Of a stretch of 64,000 nucleotides of DNA, positions 17,671 to 26,743 are shown one piece after another (within the stretch, counting starts at the first letter, position 1; each line of letters starts with the position of its first letter). Under the pieces are notes generated by a model. That model was not told the DNA's origin and ran no database searches. It was given only the letters and a program-made list of their open reading frames with translations. The DNA is from Salinicola halophilus (GTDB lineage Bacteria > Pseudomonadota > Gammaproteobacteria > Pseudomonadales > Halomonadaceae): contig NZ_PZJV01000001.1 in assembly GCF_003206155.1 (NCBI RefSeq), positions 1,569,298 to 1,633,297 of the forward strand, given 5' to 3'. Made by a program: the position numbers and the translations under genes.

Positions 17671-19059
17671 TCAGCGCCGGTGCTCGGCGACGAATGCCTG
17701 CACCGCACCGAGCTCGGCGGGCAATACGCTATAGCGCTCCTCGCGCTCGAGCAGGTCAGCCATGTGCGCCGGCAGCGCCGCGCCGGTAAAGCCGGCCTTG
17801 ACCACCGCTTCGGCGAACTTCGCCGGGTGCGCCGTTGCCAGGGTAATCATCGGCGTCACTGCATCGGCTCGCGCCTGCTCGGCGGCGCGGTAGCCGGTCG
17901 CCGTGTGCGGATCGAGCAGCTCCTTGGTGCGGTGATGCGCGTCGCGAATCGCCTCGAGAATCGCGTCGTCGTTGACGCTAAAACTGGCGAAGCGCTCTCG
18001 CAACGACGCCAGCGGCGCCTCGGCGAGCACCGCGGGTTCGCGCTGGAAGCGCTCGAGCAGCTCGCGGACCGAGTCACCGTCGCGACCGTAGGCGTCGAAC
18101 AGCAATCGCTCGAAGTTCGACGACACGACGATGTCCATCGACGGCGCCAGCGTCGCAGCCAGTTCACGCTTGGAGAAGTCGTTGTCGGCGAGCGTGCGGT
18201 GGAGAATGTCGTTGGCGTTGGTGGCAATGACGAACTGCTTCACCGGCAGGCCCATCCGGGAGGCCATGTAGCCGGCGAAGAGATTGCCGAAGTTGGCCGA
18301 CGGTACGCAGAAACTCACCTCGCGGTGCGGCGCGCCCAGCGCCACGCCGGCGGCGACGTAGTAGACGATCTGGGCCATGATGCGTGCCCAGTTGATCGAG
18401 TTCACCGCCACCAGCCGGGCGCCGTTCAAGAACGCCTGGTCGGCGAAGCTCGCCTTCACCATCGCCTGGGCGTCGTCGAAATTGCCCTCGATGGCGACGT
18501 TGAAGACGTTGTCCGCCAGCACCGTGGTCATCTGCCGGCGCTGCACTTCGGAGACGCGGTTGTGCGGATGGAGGATGAAGATGTCGAGATTGTCGCAGTG
18601 GCGGCAGCCCTCGATGGCCGCGGAGCCGGTGTCACCGGAGGTCGCGCCCATGATCACCGCCCGCTCGCCGCGCTTGGCGAGGAAGTGATCGAGAATGCGA
18701 CCGAGCAGCTGCAGCGCCACGTCCTTGAACGCCAGCGTCGGGCCGTGGAACAGCTCGAGCAGGAAGTGGTTGGCATCGAGCTGATTGAGCGGCACCACGG
18801 CATCGTGGGTGAAGGTGGCGTAGGCCTCGTTCACCAGCGTGCGGAAGGTGTCGTCGTCGATTTCCCCGCCGACGAAGGGCTTCATCACCCGAAAGGCGAT
18901 CTCGGCATACGACAGCCCCGCCATCTCGGCGAGTTCCTCGTGGCTGAACTGAGGTACCGTCTCCGGCACGTAGAGGCCGCCATCGACGGCCATCCCGGTG
19001 AGGACGACTTCCTCGAAGCTCAGCGCCGGTGCCTGCCCGCGCGTACTGATGTATCGCAT
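17671..19059 (-). CDS. thrC: Threonine synthase
   Basis: A 462-residue PLP enzyme converting O-phosphohomoserine to threonine, the last step of the pathway. The N-terminus MRYISTRG and GGLYVPETVPQFS are typical of the long proteobacterial type. The PLP-binding lysine is in GPTLAFKD, and the phosphate-binding region ATSGDTGSAAIEG and SINWARIMAQIVYY are present. It lies downstream of hom in the same direction, though separated by a 173-bp gap holding repeats; recJ follows 8 bp later. Confidence 0.97.
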   Translation of the reverse strand: MRYISTRGQAPALSFEEVVLTGMAVDGGLYVPETVPQFSHEELAEMAGLSYAEIAFRVMKPFVGGEIDDDTFRTLVNEAYATFTHDAVVPLNQLDANHFLLELFHGPTLAFKDVALQLLGRILDHFLAKRGERAVIMGATSGDTGSAAIEGCRHCDNLDIFILHPHNRVSEVQRRQMTTVLADNVFNVAIEGNFDDAQAMVKASFADQAFLNGARLVAVNSINWARIMAQIVYYVAAGVALGAPHREVSFCVPSANFGNLFAGYMASRMGLPVKQFVIATNANDILHRTLADNDFSKRELAATLAPSMDIVVSSNFERLLFDAYGRDGDSVRELLERFQREPAVLAEAPLASLRERFASFSVNDDAILEAIRDAHHRTKELLDPHTATGYRAAEQARADAVTPMITLATAHPAKFAEAVVKAGFTGAALPAHMADLLEREERYSVLPAELGAVQAFVAEHRR

Positions 19060-19077
19060 GTTTCACTCCGTGAGTGG

Positions 19078-19222
19078 CGAACCTCGAGCCGCGAGCTTCG
19101 AGTCGCCGTCCTGCCGGTATCACTGCTCGCGGGTGTCATCGTGCCGATGCCCGTCCCTAGCGCGGACCGGCCTGCATCCTGACTCGTGGTCCGTCGCTCG
19201 TGACTCGTAACTCGTAACTCGT
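19078..19222. repeat. Two inverted arrays of CGAGNNN heptamers between thrC and hom
   Basis: Array 1 (19078-19105) has four 7-bp units: CGAACCT, CGAGCCG, CGAGCTT, CGAGTCG. Array 2 (19181-19222) has six units on the opposite strand: GACTCGT, GGTCCGT, CGCTCGT, GACTCGT, AACTCGT, AACTCGT. The arrays are inverted relative to each other, about 75 bp apart, so a transcript of hom-thrC could fold them together. No coding frame explains the 7-bp period. Confidence 0.8.
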
Positions 19223-19232
19223 GATTAAAAGC

Positions 19233-20549
19233 CTATTCCTGCTCGTCCAGCGACTCGACGCGAATGCGCGTCACCGCGCCGGCGACATCCGCCAGCGACT
19301 CGAGCTGACGAATCGCCTCGTTCATGTGCTTCTCGCGGGTGCGGTGGGTCATCAGGATGATCGGCACCAGCTCGCCTTCGGTGGCCTCTTTCTGGATGAT
19401 CGCTTCGATCGAGATGCCCTGCTCGGCGAGAATGGTCGCCACGCGCGCCAGCACCCCGGGGCGGTCGACCGCCAGCAGACGCAGATAGTAGGCGGTGACG
19501 ATCTCCTCCATCGGCAGGATCGGCAAGGCGTTGGCCTCGTCGTGGATCCCGCTGAAGGCGAGATAGGGTACGCGGTAGTCGTGATCGGTGGCGATGTTAC
19601 GAGCGACGTCGAGCAGATCCGCGACCACTGCCGAGGCGGTGGGCTCGGCGCCGGCGCCAGCGCCATAGTAGAGCGTGGGGCCGACGGCATCGCCCATCAC
19701 CGCGATGGCATTCTTCACGCCGTGGACGTTGGCGAGCAGGCGCTCCTTGGGGATCAGCGTCGGGTGAACCCGCAGCTCGACGCCGCTGTCGCTGCGGCGG
19801 GTGATCCCCAGATGCTTGATGGTGTAGCCAAGATTGTCCGCCTGCTCGACGTCGTCGAAGGTGATGCGAGCGATGCCTTCAGTGTAGGCGTGATCGAACT
19901 GCAGCGGCACGCCGAAGGCGATGGAAGCGAGAATGGTGAGCTTGTGCGCGGCGTCGATGCCCTCGACGTCGAAGGTCGGGTCGGCCTCGGCATAGCCCAG
20001 CGCCTGCGCTTCGGCGAGCACGTCCTCGAACGCCCGCCCCTCGTCGCGCATGTGCGTGAGGATGTAGTTGCCGGTGCCGTTGATGATACCCGCGAGCCAC
20101 TGGATACGGTTGCCGGCAAGCCCCTCACGCAGCGACTTGATCACCGGGATACCGCCCGCGACCGCCGCTTCGAAGGCGACGATGACACCCTTTTCGTGGG
20201 CGGCGCGGAAGATCTCGTTGCCATGGACGGCGATCAGGGCTTTGTTGGCGGTGACGACGTGCTTGCCGTTCTCGATCGCGGTCATCACCAGCTCGCGCGC
20301 AACATCGTAGCCGCCGATCAGCTCGACCAGCACGTCGATATTCGGGTTGCGCGCGACCTCGAAAATATCACTGGTGATCTTGATTCCGGCGGTATCGCAG
20401 TCGGGATTGTCACGCCGCGCCCCGACCTGCTCGATGACGATGGGGCGGCCGGCCCGACGCGCAATTTCATCGGCGTTACGCGTCAGCACGTTGAAGGTGC
20501 CGCCGCCGACGGTGCCCAAGCCGCAGAGTCCCACTCTCACCGGATTCAA
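19233..20549 (-). CDS. hom: Homoserine dehydrogenase
   Basis: A 438-residue NAD(P)-dependent enzyme reducing aspartate semialdehyde to homoserine. The Rossmann motif VGLCGLGTVGGGTFNVL opens the protein, NANDI-free catalytic core segments such as GGIPVIKSLREGLAGN and GIINGTGNYIL follow, and a C-terminal ACT domain (VDRPGVLARVATILAEQGISIEAI) gives feedback control by threonine. The start is TTG at 20549: AGGAG at 20557-20561 is correctly spaced, no ATG is available, and the N-terminus aligns with MKPVKVG of Pseudomonas Hom. It heads the hom-thrC-recJ segment. Confidence 0.96.
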   Translation of the reverse strand: MNPVRVGLCGLGTVGGGTFNVLTRNADEIARRAGRPIVIEQVGARRDNPDCDTAGIKITSDIFEVARNPNIDVLVELIGGYDVARELVMTAIENGKHVVTANKALIAVHGNEIFRAAHEKGVIVAFEAAVAGGIPVIKSLREGLAGNRIQWLAGIINGTGNYILTHMRDEGRAFEDVLAEAQALGYAEADPTFDVEGIDAAHKLTILASIAFGVPLQFDHAYTEGIARITFDDVEQADNLGYTIKHLGITRRSDSGVELRVHPTLIPKERLLANVHGVKNAIAVMGDAVGPTLYYGAGAGAEPTASAVVADLLDVARNIATDHDYRVPYLAFSGIHDEANALPILPMEEIVTAYYLRLLAVDRPGVLARVATILAEQGISIEAIIQKEATEGELVPIILMTHRTREKHMNEAIRQLESLADVAGAVTRIRVESLDEQE

Positions 20550-20646
20550 GATGACGCTCCTTGCATTGATTGAAACTGATCTGTCGTCGTCGAGACCGAC
20601 GCGGGTCGTGACCCGGTTCGCAACGGTCGACGATCGATTTTCCAGG

Positions 20647-20672
20647 CCGGTCGACCACGCCGTGTCGACCGG
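20647..20672 (-). other. Stable hairpin in the hom leader
   Basis: CCGGTCGAC (20647-20655) and GTCGACCGG (20664-20672) form a perfect 9-bp stem with an 8-base loop, roughly 100 bases ahead of hom. I found no Thr/Ile-rich leader peptide, so classical attenuation is not supported. Confidence 0.45.
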
Positions 20673-20729
20673 GCCGAACCGCCCTTCTCACAACGCCCCG
20701 AGCCTTGCCCGGGCGTTCAGGGGTCGGTC

Positions 20730-20758
20730 ACGGTAGAAAGCCCCCAGGAGCTTGTCAA
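20730..20758 (-). promoter_or_regulatory. Candidate sigma-70 promoter of hom
   Basis: On the minus strand TTGACA (20758-20753) is followed after 17 bp by TACCGT (20735-20730). The -35 is perfect, the -10 weak. It implies a leader of about 170 bases before the TTG start. Confidence 0.45.
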
Positions 20759-20789
20759 GCGCCCGCGTGGCGCGGGTCGAGAGGCGGCT

Positions 20790-21536
20790 TCAGTCGCTGC
20801 GACCGTCGAGCTCGAGCATTGCCGCCAGGCGTTCGACGGGTAGATACCCCGGCACCATCTTGCCACTGGGAAAGATGATCGCCGGCGTGCCCTGAATGCC
20901 GGATTCGACACCCAGGCCATACTGCTCGGCAATCGGTGCATCGCAGTCGTCGGGCACCTCGATCGTCTCCCCGCGGAACGCGGCGCTCATCGCCTCGGAA
21001 CGATTGTCGGCGCACCAGACGCCGGCCAGCTGACGGGCGATCTCGGAGTTCGGCCCCATGCGCGGAAACGCCAGATAGTCGACCTCGATCCCGCGCTCGT
21101 TGAGCTCGGCCATCTCCTCGTGGAGCTTGTGGCAGTAGGGACAGGTCGGGTCGGTGAAGACGGTCAGACGCGCCTTGATCTCGCCGGCCGGCTTGTAGAT
21201 GACCCGCTGGTCGTCGGGAACCGCCGCTACCTTCTCCTTGCGCCGCGCATTGGCCGCCTGCTCGGTGAGATTGACCATTCCCGATTCGGCGTTCTGATAG
21301 AGATCACCCACGACGAGATACTCCCCGTTCGCATCCGAGTAGAGCGTGTTGCCCCCCTTCAACCGCACTTCAAACAGCCCGGGCATTGGCGACTCCTCGA
21401 TCGCCTCGATCGGCAGCGGCTGTCCGCCTTTCGCATTCAGCTTGTCGGCGAGATCCGCCGGGGGTTCGGCCAAGGCGCCGGTGGAGAGCGTCATGCCTGC
21501 GAAGGCGAGTACAGAAAACAAGGAACGACGAATCAT
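20790..21536 (-). CDS. dsbC: Periplasmic thiol:disulfide isomerase DsbC
   Basis: A 248-residue protein with a Sec signal peptide cleaved near GALAEPP. The N-terminal dimerisation domain leads by a linker into a thioredoxin fold with the active site CPYC (Cys132-Cys135, FTDPTCPYCHKLH), plus the cis-Pro loop GIQGTPAIIF. It shuffles incorrect disulfides in the periplasm and is kept reduced by DsbD. I chose ATG at 21536, with AGAGG six bases upstream, over a TTG two codons earlier. It starts 2 bp after the xerD stop, so the two are coupled. Confidence 0.95.
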   Translation of the reverse strand: MIRRSLFSVLAFAGMTLSTGALAEPPADLADKLNAKGGQPLPIEAIEESPMPGLFEVRLKGGNTLYSDANGEYLVVGDLYQNAESGMVNLTEQAANARRKEKVAAVPDDQRVIYKPAGEIKARLTVFTDPTCPYCHKLHEEMAELNERGIEVDYLAFPRMGPNSEIARQLAGVWCADNRSEAMSAAFRGETIEVPDDCDAPIAEQYGLGVESGIQGTPAIIFPSGKMVPGYLPVERLAAMLELDGRSD

Positions 21537-21538
21537 CT

Positions 21539-22426
21539 TCAACCTCTGGGGTGATGTTGGGCATGCAGCGCTTCGAGCCGGGCCTGGGCCACGTGGGTAT
21601 AGATCTGGGTGGTCGACAGATCGCTATGCCCCAGCAGTAGCTGTACGACACGCAGATTGGCGCCATGATTCAAAAGATGGGTGGCGAAAGCATGTCTGAG
21701 CGTATGCGGCGACAGCGGCTTGTCGATGGCGGCGAGTTCGGCGTAGTGCTTGAGACGATACCAGAAGGTCTGACGCGTCATGAATCCGTCGTTACGACCG
21801 GGAAAGAGCGGGGGGCGACGGATGTCGCTCATCAGCTCGTTGCGCCCCTGACGCAGATAGCGCTCGAGCCACGCCAGCGCCTCCTCACCGAGGGGCACCA
21901 GCCGCTCCTTGTCGCCCTTGCCGCGGATCAGCACGACACCCTGGCGCGGATTGACCGCGCTCACCGTGAGCCCGACCAGCTCGGAGACGCGCAGCCCGCA
22001 GGCGTAGAGCACTTCGAGCATGGTGCGATCCCGCAGGCCGAGCGGCGTCTCGACGTCGGGGGCGTTCAAGAGTCGCTCCACCTCGGCCTCTTCGAGGGTC
22101 GAGGGCAGCGAGGGATGAACACGCGGCGGCTCGATCTCGGCGAGCGGATCGTAATCGATCAAACCTTCGCCGAGCGCCCAGCGGTAGAATCGACGCAGAC
22201 AGGAGAGCGAACGGGCGATGGAGCGGGCGTGGTGGCTCTCCCGACGCGCTTCGACGAAGGTCACGAGCGTCTGATCTCCCGGCGCGAGCAGTCGCTCGCC
22301 CCGCGCGTCGAGATAGCGCATCCAGGTCAAAAGGTCGTGGCGGTAGGCGCTCAGCGTGTGTTCGCTGGCACCGCGCTCGAGCCAGAGGGCATCGAGAAAG
22401 GCATCGCGCCGATCGGCATCCGTCAT
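21539..22426 (-). CDS. xerD: Site-specific tyrosine recombinase XerD
   Basis: A 295-residue recombinase that resolves chromosome dimers at dif together with XerC. The N-terminal SAM-like domain contains HTLSAYRHDLLTW. The catalytic set is complete: Arg in CGLRVSELVGL, Lys in GKGDKERLVPL, HTLRHAFATHLL, and LGHSDLSTTQIYTHV with the nucleophilic Tyr. XerD rather than XerC is favoured by the linked downstream dsbC-hom-thrC-recJ order. Low-GC DNA begins immediately upstream. Confidence 0.94.
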   Translation of the reverse strand: MTDADRRDAFLDALWLERGASEHTLSAYRHDLLTWMRYLDARGERLLAPGDQTLVTFVEARRESHHARSIARSLSCLRRFYRWALGEGLIDYDPLAEIEPPRVHPSLPSTLEEAEVERLLNAPDVETPLGLRDRTMLEVLYACGLRVSELVGLTVSAVNPRQGVVLIRGKGDKERLVPLGEEALAWLERYLRQGRNELMSDIRRPPLFPGRNDGFMTRQTFWYRLKHYAELAAIDKPLSPHTLRHAFATHLLNHGANLRVVQLLLGHSDLSTTQIYTHVAQARLEALHAQHHPRG

Positions 22427-22548
22427 GCGAGGGCTCGCTCTATTCGTGAAAAATCAGTCGAGATCCTAAAACTTCTCATGATAGCGTGCCGCAGCTGCCT
22501 AGCTTTTGATGCACGTCGACGGGCGTCGTTCGATCGTCAAAGCCAGAC

Positions 22549-24192
22549 TCATGACGACCCGCAAAGCGAGATATCTGGCAACGATTCAGATGCCGCCTCG
22601 GCATATACGCCGAGAGTGACAGCGAGCGAAGCGAGGGGCATCTGGCGAACACGTCCCCCCGCTTCCAAATGGGCTCGAACCTCTCCAATCCGCTCACTCG
22701 CAATACCAAACCTCTTGAGCTCGGGGAGAAAGTATTGCGCATCATCACGAAATCGTTGCGAGACTGACTCGCGCAACGTTTTGTGTTCGGAGGGGCTTTC
22801 CGGCTGTTCGAAGGCGCCATAGATCCTGGGTTCCGGCACATCACCTACAGAATCGACTCTACCGGAAAACGGGCAGGATGCCCTTACTCTGTGACTGAAG
22901 AACTTATCAGGAGTGTCGAAAGGGATATTGGTGAGATCGGGATCAAGAATGTAGAGCATGTCGTAGAGAAGTTGCTCAGCATTCTGCGCCTCACTACTGA
23001 GACCTCGATAGAGTGAGAAGAGTTCACTCGATAGATGCGGGGTCATCAACGGCGAAGTGTATTCGCCAAACCAGTGTACCCCTGTGTGAAAGCGCGAACG
23101 CGTGTCAACGTAATGCTGGTCCATCGCCAACGATGTGGAAGGATCGATGTCGCGCTGGAGGAAAAATTCTTTAAACTCATCAGCGACCAGCTTGCCATCG
23201 TCTTGGGATGTGAAGGCGCGAGAGAGTATGCGTGCTCGTTTGTCAACACCGTGTCGCCGATAGGAACGGTCCTTAAAATTGCCACCATGGAGTATGTAGC
23301 GCGACTGCTCCGGCGAGAGCCCGTGTGGCGTCTGAGCTGGCAAATAAACGCCAAGATAGGCCCGTTGCCATAAAGCATAGGCATCTTCGGTATCACTCGA
23401 GCCCCAGCCTCGGTCAGGAAAACCTTTTAGCTTTAGACCGTAATGAGCCGCAAGCTGCTCGGCGATGGGTAAATCCTGAGACTTGCTTTTGTCCGACCGC
23501 AACCGAACCGGCAGGGTGGGATCACGCAGTGCGTTGACTAGCCCTAAGTTAAGTCGACTATCCATTCCCCCTGAGACGCCTACGTTGAACTCAACCCCAT
23601 GAGCCGCCATCGCTTCGAGACGCATCCGGGCCCGCCTGACCCATTGCACCAGCCGTTCAGCGTAATTACTTTCGTCAAGGTCTTTGGGAGCCGGCTCGAT
23701 CTGCTTTAAAACGGGAGTACCAGCGTGATTTTTAGTGATCTCAAGATGGCATCCCGCCGGCAAAATCGAGACCCCCTCGATCAACGTATTTAGCGAGAGC
23801 GGTTGACCACCCCACATGGACTGATTGCCCGCAAAAAACGACAGTACGCCCGGCCGGTAGAATTTGATGGGGACACCATCTTTTTTGAGCCGGTAAACTA
23901 GCGTCAATAGAGAGTTAGAGATGGCCCAGTAGCCATTGGAGCGATAGACGAAAACAGTGTTCTGCGCGAGGTCGTCGACCTTGATGATCGACTTGCGTGC
24001 CGTGCTCGCAACAACTAGAAACCGCCCCTCACTCAACCGCTCAATATCGAACTCGGGATTGTCTTTGAGAAAGGAGATAAGACCGCAACTGCCGCTGATG
24101 ATGTTGTCACCGTAATAGGCAAGACCCAGCATCCGGCTCTCGGGAAGCGTTTCATCACGGGACGTTTGCGTAAATATGGCATCCACGGTCAT
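22549..24192 (-). CDS. Asparagine-synthetase-like ATP-pyrophosphatase of unknown function (low GC)
   Basis: A 547-residue protein. Residues about 205-215 hold a PP-loop SGGMDS in FNVGVSGGMDSRLNLG, as in AsnB and beta-lactam synthetase. The first 150 residues look like a class-II amidotransferase fold (SNSLLTLVYRL, GVSILPAGCHLEI), but there is no Cys2, so glutaminase activity should be absent. The gene has its own Shine-Dalgarno (AAGGAA) and no operon partners. Its base composition is about 45-55% GC in samples against about 70% in xerD, suggesting transfer. Such proteins often amidate or adenylate peptides or surface polymers; no substrate can be assigned. Confidence 0.8.
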   Translation of the reverse strand: MTVDAIFTQTSRDETLPESRMLGLAYYGDNIISGSCGLISFLKDNPEFDIERLSEGRFLVVASTARKSIIKVDDLAQNTVFVYRSNGYWAISNSLLTLVYRLKKDGVPIKFYRPGVLSFFAGNQSMWGGQPLSLNTLIEGVSILPAGCHLEITKNHAGTPVLKQIEPAPKDLDESNYAERLVQWVRRARMRLEAMAAHGVEFNVGVSGGMDSRLNLGLVNALRDPTLPVRLRSDKSKSQDLPIAEQLAAHYGLKLKGFPDRGWGSSDTEDAYALWQRAYLGVYLPAQTPHGLSPEQSRYILHGGNFKDRSYRRHGVDKRARILSRAFTSQDDGKLVADEFKEFFLQRDIDPSTSLAMDQHYVDTRSRFHTGVHWFGEYTSPLMTPHLSSELFSLYRGLSSEAQNAEQLLYDMLYILDPDLTNIPFDTPDKFFSHRVRASCPFSGRVDSVGDVPEPRIYGAFEQPESPSEHKTLRESVSQRFRDDAQYFLPELKRFGIASERIGEVRAHLEAGGRVRQMPLASLAVTLGVYAEAASESLPDISLCGSS

Positions 24193-24387
24193 TGAGTATT
24201 CCTTATCAAACTGAATGACGATTCTGCAAATGTGCCGGCAACTCTTTGCACGGAAAGCGATTCTTTCATTTACAATGCCGAGCGTCGATTACATCTGCCG
24301 CGGGTATCGCCGTCTAATCATTACGACACGACATAGAGGCCCTCGGTGGATGATGCCGATAACGATAGGCAGCACGAAAGCGAAAAC

Positions 24388-24424
24388 GCAAAGACCCCGC
24401 GAGCCTCTCGGCACGCGGGGTCTT
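24388..24424 (-). terminator. Rho-independent terminator of the rpsP-rplS operon
   Basis: AAGACCCCGCG (24391-24401) pairs perfectly with CGCGGGGTCTT (24414-24424). Leftward transcripts end in a T-rich run (complement of the A-rich 24380s). Confidence 0.85.
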
Positions 24425-24475
24425 CGAAACTGGCCTGTCGGCAGTGCTCGGCGTGGCGTCCGAGCAGAAGCCGAC

Positions 24476-24832
24476 TTAGCCCAGCTTTTCCTTGATACGC
24501 GCGGATTTGCCGCTGCGCTCGCGGAGATAGTAGAGCTTCGCCTGGCGTACGTCACCGCGACGCTTGACTTCGATACCCGCAACGATCGGGCTGTAGGTCT
24601 GGAACGTCCGCTCGACGCCGACACCGTGAGAGATCTTGCGCACGGTGAAAGCGGAGTTGAGGCCACGGCTACGCTTGCCGATCACCACGCCTTCGAACGC
24701 CTGCAGACGCTCGCGGCTACCTTCGACGACCTTGACCTGGACGATGACGGTGTCGCCGGGGGCGAACGCCGGAATCTCCTGGGTCATCTGCTCGTTCTCG
24801 AGCGCCTGGATCACCTTGTTCTTGCTGCTCAT
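24476..24832 (-). CDS. rplS: 50S ribosomal protein L19
   Basis: A 118-residue ribosomal protein of normal length located at the 30S-50S interface. It has the typical [34 protein letters not shown] and [19 protein letters not shown]. The ATG at 24832 has GAGGAG a few bases upstream; a longer frame to 24946 is spurious. It is the last gene of the rpsP-rimM-trmD-rplS operon and is followed by a strong terminator. Confidence 0.98.
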   Translation of the reverse strand: MSSKNKVIQALENEQMTQEIPAFAPGDTVIVQVKVVEGSRERLQAFEGVVIGKRSRGLNSAFTVRKISHGVGVERTFQTYSPIVAGIEVKRRGDVRQAKLYYLRERSGKSARIKEKLG

Positions 24833-24942
24833 GTCTTGCTCCTCGTTTGGGGAGGGCCCGGAGGCACTCCGTGATCCCGGCGCTCGGCGGGCCGGCGCGG
24901 AATCGGACTCGTGGATGACGCATGCAGGCGAGTCGTCTCGCC

Positions 24943-25707
24943 TCATGCACCGCCGTCGCGTGCGACGTGTTCATCGATGAATTCGTCGAGCAGACGCTGC
25001 TGCTCGCGATCCAGCGTTCGGCTCTCAAGCATGTCCGGACGTCTGAGCCAGGTACGTCCGAGCGACTGTTTCAGGCGCCAGCGGCGAATCATCTCATGAT
25101 TGCCGCTCAGCAGGACATCCGGCACCTGACGCTCGTCGACCACTTCGGGCCGCGTGTAGTGCGGGCAATCCAGCAGGCCGTCGGCGAAAGAGTCTTCACT
25201 CGCCGAATTCTGATGGCCCAGCACCCCAGGAACCTCTCGCGACAGCGCGTCGATCATCACCATCGCAGGGAGTTCACCGCCGCTGAGCACGTAGTCACCG
25301 ATCGACCACTCTTCGTCGATGTCGGCTTCGACCACGCGCTCGTCGATGCCTTCGTACCGTCCCGCCACCACGATCAAGCCATCCCGTGAAGCGAGCTCCC
25401 GGGCGCCGGCCTGATCGAGCCGGCGACCCTGCGGCGACAGGTAGATCACCGTGGGTCGATGCCCGGCTTCGAGCGCGCCGTTTTTGGCATCGGCGATGGC
25501 AGCACGAAGCGTGTCTACCTTCATCAGCATGCCGGGGCCACCGCCATAGGGCCGGTCGTCCACCGTGCGATGTCTGTCCGTGGCGTAGTCCCGCGGGTTC
25601 CAGAACGCCATGTCGAGGAGACCTCGATCCACGGCACGTCCCGTCACGCCGTGTCGCGTTACGGCTTCGAACATCTCCGGGAACAGGGAGACGACACCAA
25701 TCCACAC
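24943..25707 (-). CDS. trmD: tRNA (guanine-N1)-methyltransferase TrmD
   Basis: A 254-residue SPOUT methyltransferase that makes m1G37 next to the anticodon, using SAM. Signature elements are [21 protein letters not shown], the knot segments [22 protein letters not shown] and [10 protein letters not shown], and [21 protein letters not shown]. The start codon is GTG (25707-25705), with AGGAG upstream. It follows rimM by 84 bp and precedes rplS in the standard order. Confidence 0.97.
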   Translation of the reverse strand: MWIGVVSLFPEMFEAVTRHGVTGRAVDRGLLDMAFWNPRDYATDRHRTVDDRPYGGGPGMLMKVDTLRAAIADAKNGALEAGHRPTVIYLSPQGRRLDQAGARELASRDGLIVVAGRYEGIDERVVEADIDEEWSIGDYVLSGGELPAMVMIDALSREVPGVLGHQNSASEDSFADGLLDCPHYTRPEVVDERQVPDVLLSGNHEMIRRWRLKQSLGRTWLRRPDMLESRTLDREQQRLLDEFIDEHVARDGGA

Positions 25708-25791
25708 GGTAAAGCGACTCCTAACCCTTGGGCTGACGACGACGCCATGTTGCCGCGACGTCTCGACCGATGCCGAACATTCAGGCGACGC

Positions 25792-26340
25792 TTAGAATTC
25801 AGGATCCCAGTCGACCGTCATGACGCCGGATTCGAGATCGACCGCGACGATCACGTCGCCGGGCAAAAACGGCAGCAGCCGTTCGCGATCGTCGTAACCG
25901 CCGGTCACCGGCTTCACGACCAGAACGTCATTGGCGCCGGTCTCGAACAGATGATCGATTCGGCCAAGCTGAAGCTCGTCCCGGGTGTGAACCTCGAGAC
26001 CCTCGAGCTGGTACCAGTAGTACTCGTCACTGTCGAGTTCGGGTAACGCCGTCTTGTCCATCAGCACGTCGGCCCCGGCCCACTGCTCGGCCAGCTCCCG
26101 CGTGTCGATGCCTTCCAGTCGCACCACCAGCGCCTTGCCCTGAACGCGTGCATCGAGAAGCTTTCGCGTCTCGTGCTGCCCGCGCAACGAGAGATTCCAC
26201 GCGGGATACTCGAAGAGATTCTGGGCGGGGCTGGTGTACGAATAGACCTTCAGCCAACCTTTCACGCCGTGCGGACTGGTCAACCGACCCAGCAGAACGT
26301 GCTGCGTATCGCTGGCGTTGTCTTGAGCCGCTTCGGTCAT
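25792..26340 (-). CDS. rimM: 16S rRNA processing protein RimM
   Basis: A 182-residue 30S assembly factor that binds S19 and helps 16S maturation. The N-terminal RimM domain shows VLLGRLTSPHGVKGWLKVYSYT, and the C-terminal PRC barrel contains YYWYQLEGLEVHT and GANDVLVVKP, ending PGDVIVAVDLESGVMTVDWDPEF. It begins 12 bp after rpsP, as in the canonical operon. The length is normal. Confidence 0.96.
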   Translation of the reverse strand: MTEAAQDNASDTQHVLLGRLTSPHGVKGWLKVYSYTSPAQNLFEYPAWNLSLRGQHETRKLLDARVQGKALVVRLEGIDTRELAEQWAGADVLMDKTALPELDSDEYYWYQLEGLEVHTRDELQLGRIDHLFETGANDVLVVKPVTGGYDDRERLLPFLPGDVIVAVDLESGVMTVDWDPEF

Positions 26341-26352
26341 GATGGGATCGCT

Positions 26353-26604
26353 TCAGGCCTGGGCCTTGCGTGCTTCCTTGACCAGCTCAGCAACGCGCTC
26401 GGACATCTGCGCGCCATGAGACTGCCAGTGAGCGATACGGTCGAGGTCGACGCGAAGGCGCTCTTCCTGACCGCGAGCGATCGGGTTGAAAAAGCCTACG
26501 CGTTCGATGAAACGACCATCGCGAGAAACGCGCGAATCGCTTACCGCCAGGTGGTAGAAGGGACGCTTCTTGGCGCCACCACGTGCCAGACGAATGGTAA
26601 CCAT
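26353..26604 (-). CDS. rpsP: 30S ribosomal protein S16
   Basis: An 83-residue protein with the family start [19 protein letters not shown], followed by [21 protein letters not shown] and a C-terminal stretch ending RKAQA. It is needed for early 30S folding. First gene of the rpsP-rimM-trmD-rplS operon. A TAGAAT hexamer at 26694-26689 (minus strand) is a possible -10; the TTGACG nearby is only 12 bp away, too close for a normal -35. Confidence 0.98.
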   Translation of the reverse strand: MVTIRLARGGAKKRPFYHLAVSDSRVSRDGRFIERVGFFNPIARGQEERLRVDLDRIAHWQSHGAQMSERVAELVKEARKAQA

Positions 26605-26743
26605 TGCGTTGATAATCCTTCGGTTAAGTTGATCTTTACGCCACGGATTCGAGTCTTGCCGGGCATACGCCCGAGACGAAGACGCAGCATTCTACGGAAA
26701 AGGCCGCGTCAAGGGAACCTTTAACTCGCGGCGAGCGCTCGGC

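Noticed and set aside
19078-19222. CRISPR array
   Set aside because: Units are only 7 bp with no unique spacers and no cas genes.
22427-24475. Insertion-sequence or att-site boundaries around the AsnB-like gene
   Set aside because: I looked for terminal inverted repeats, target duplications and transposase remnants and saw none, so only composition supports transfer.
26689-26712. Sigma-70 promoter TTGACG/TAGAAT ahead of rpsP
   Set aside because: The hexamers are good but only 12 bp apart, too short for normal function; only the -10 is mentioned as possible.
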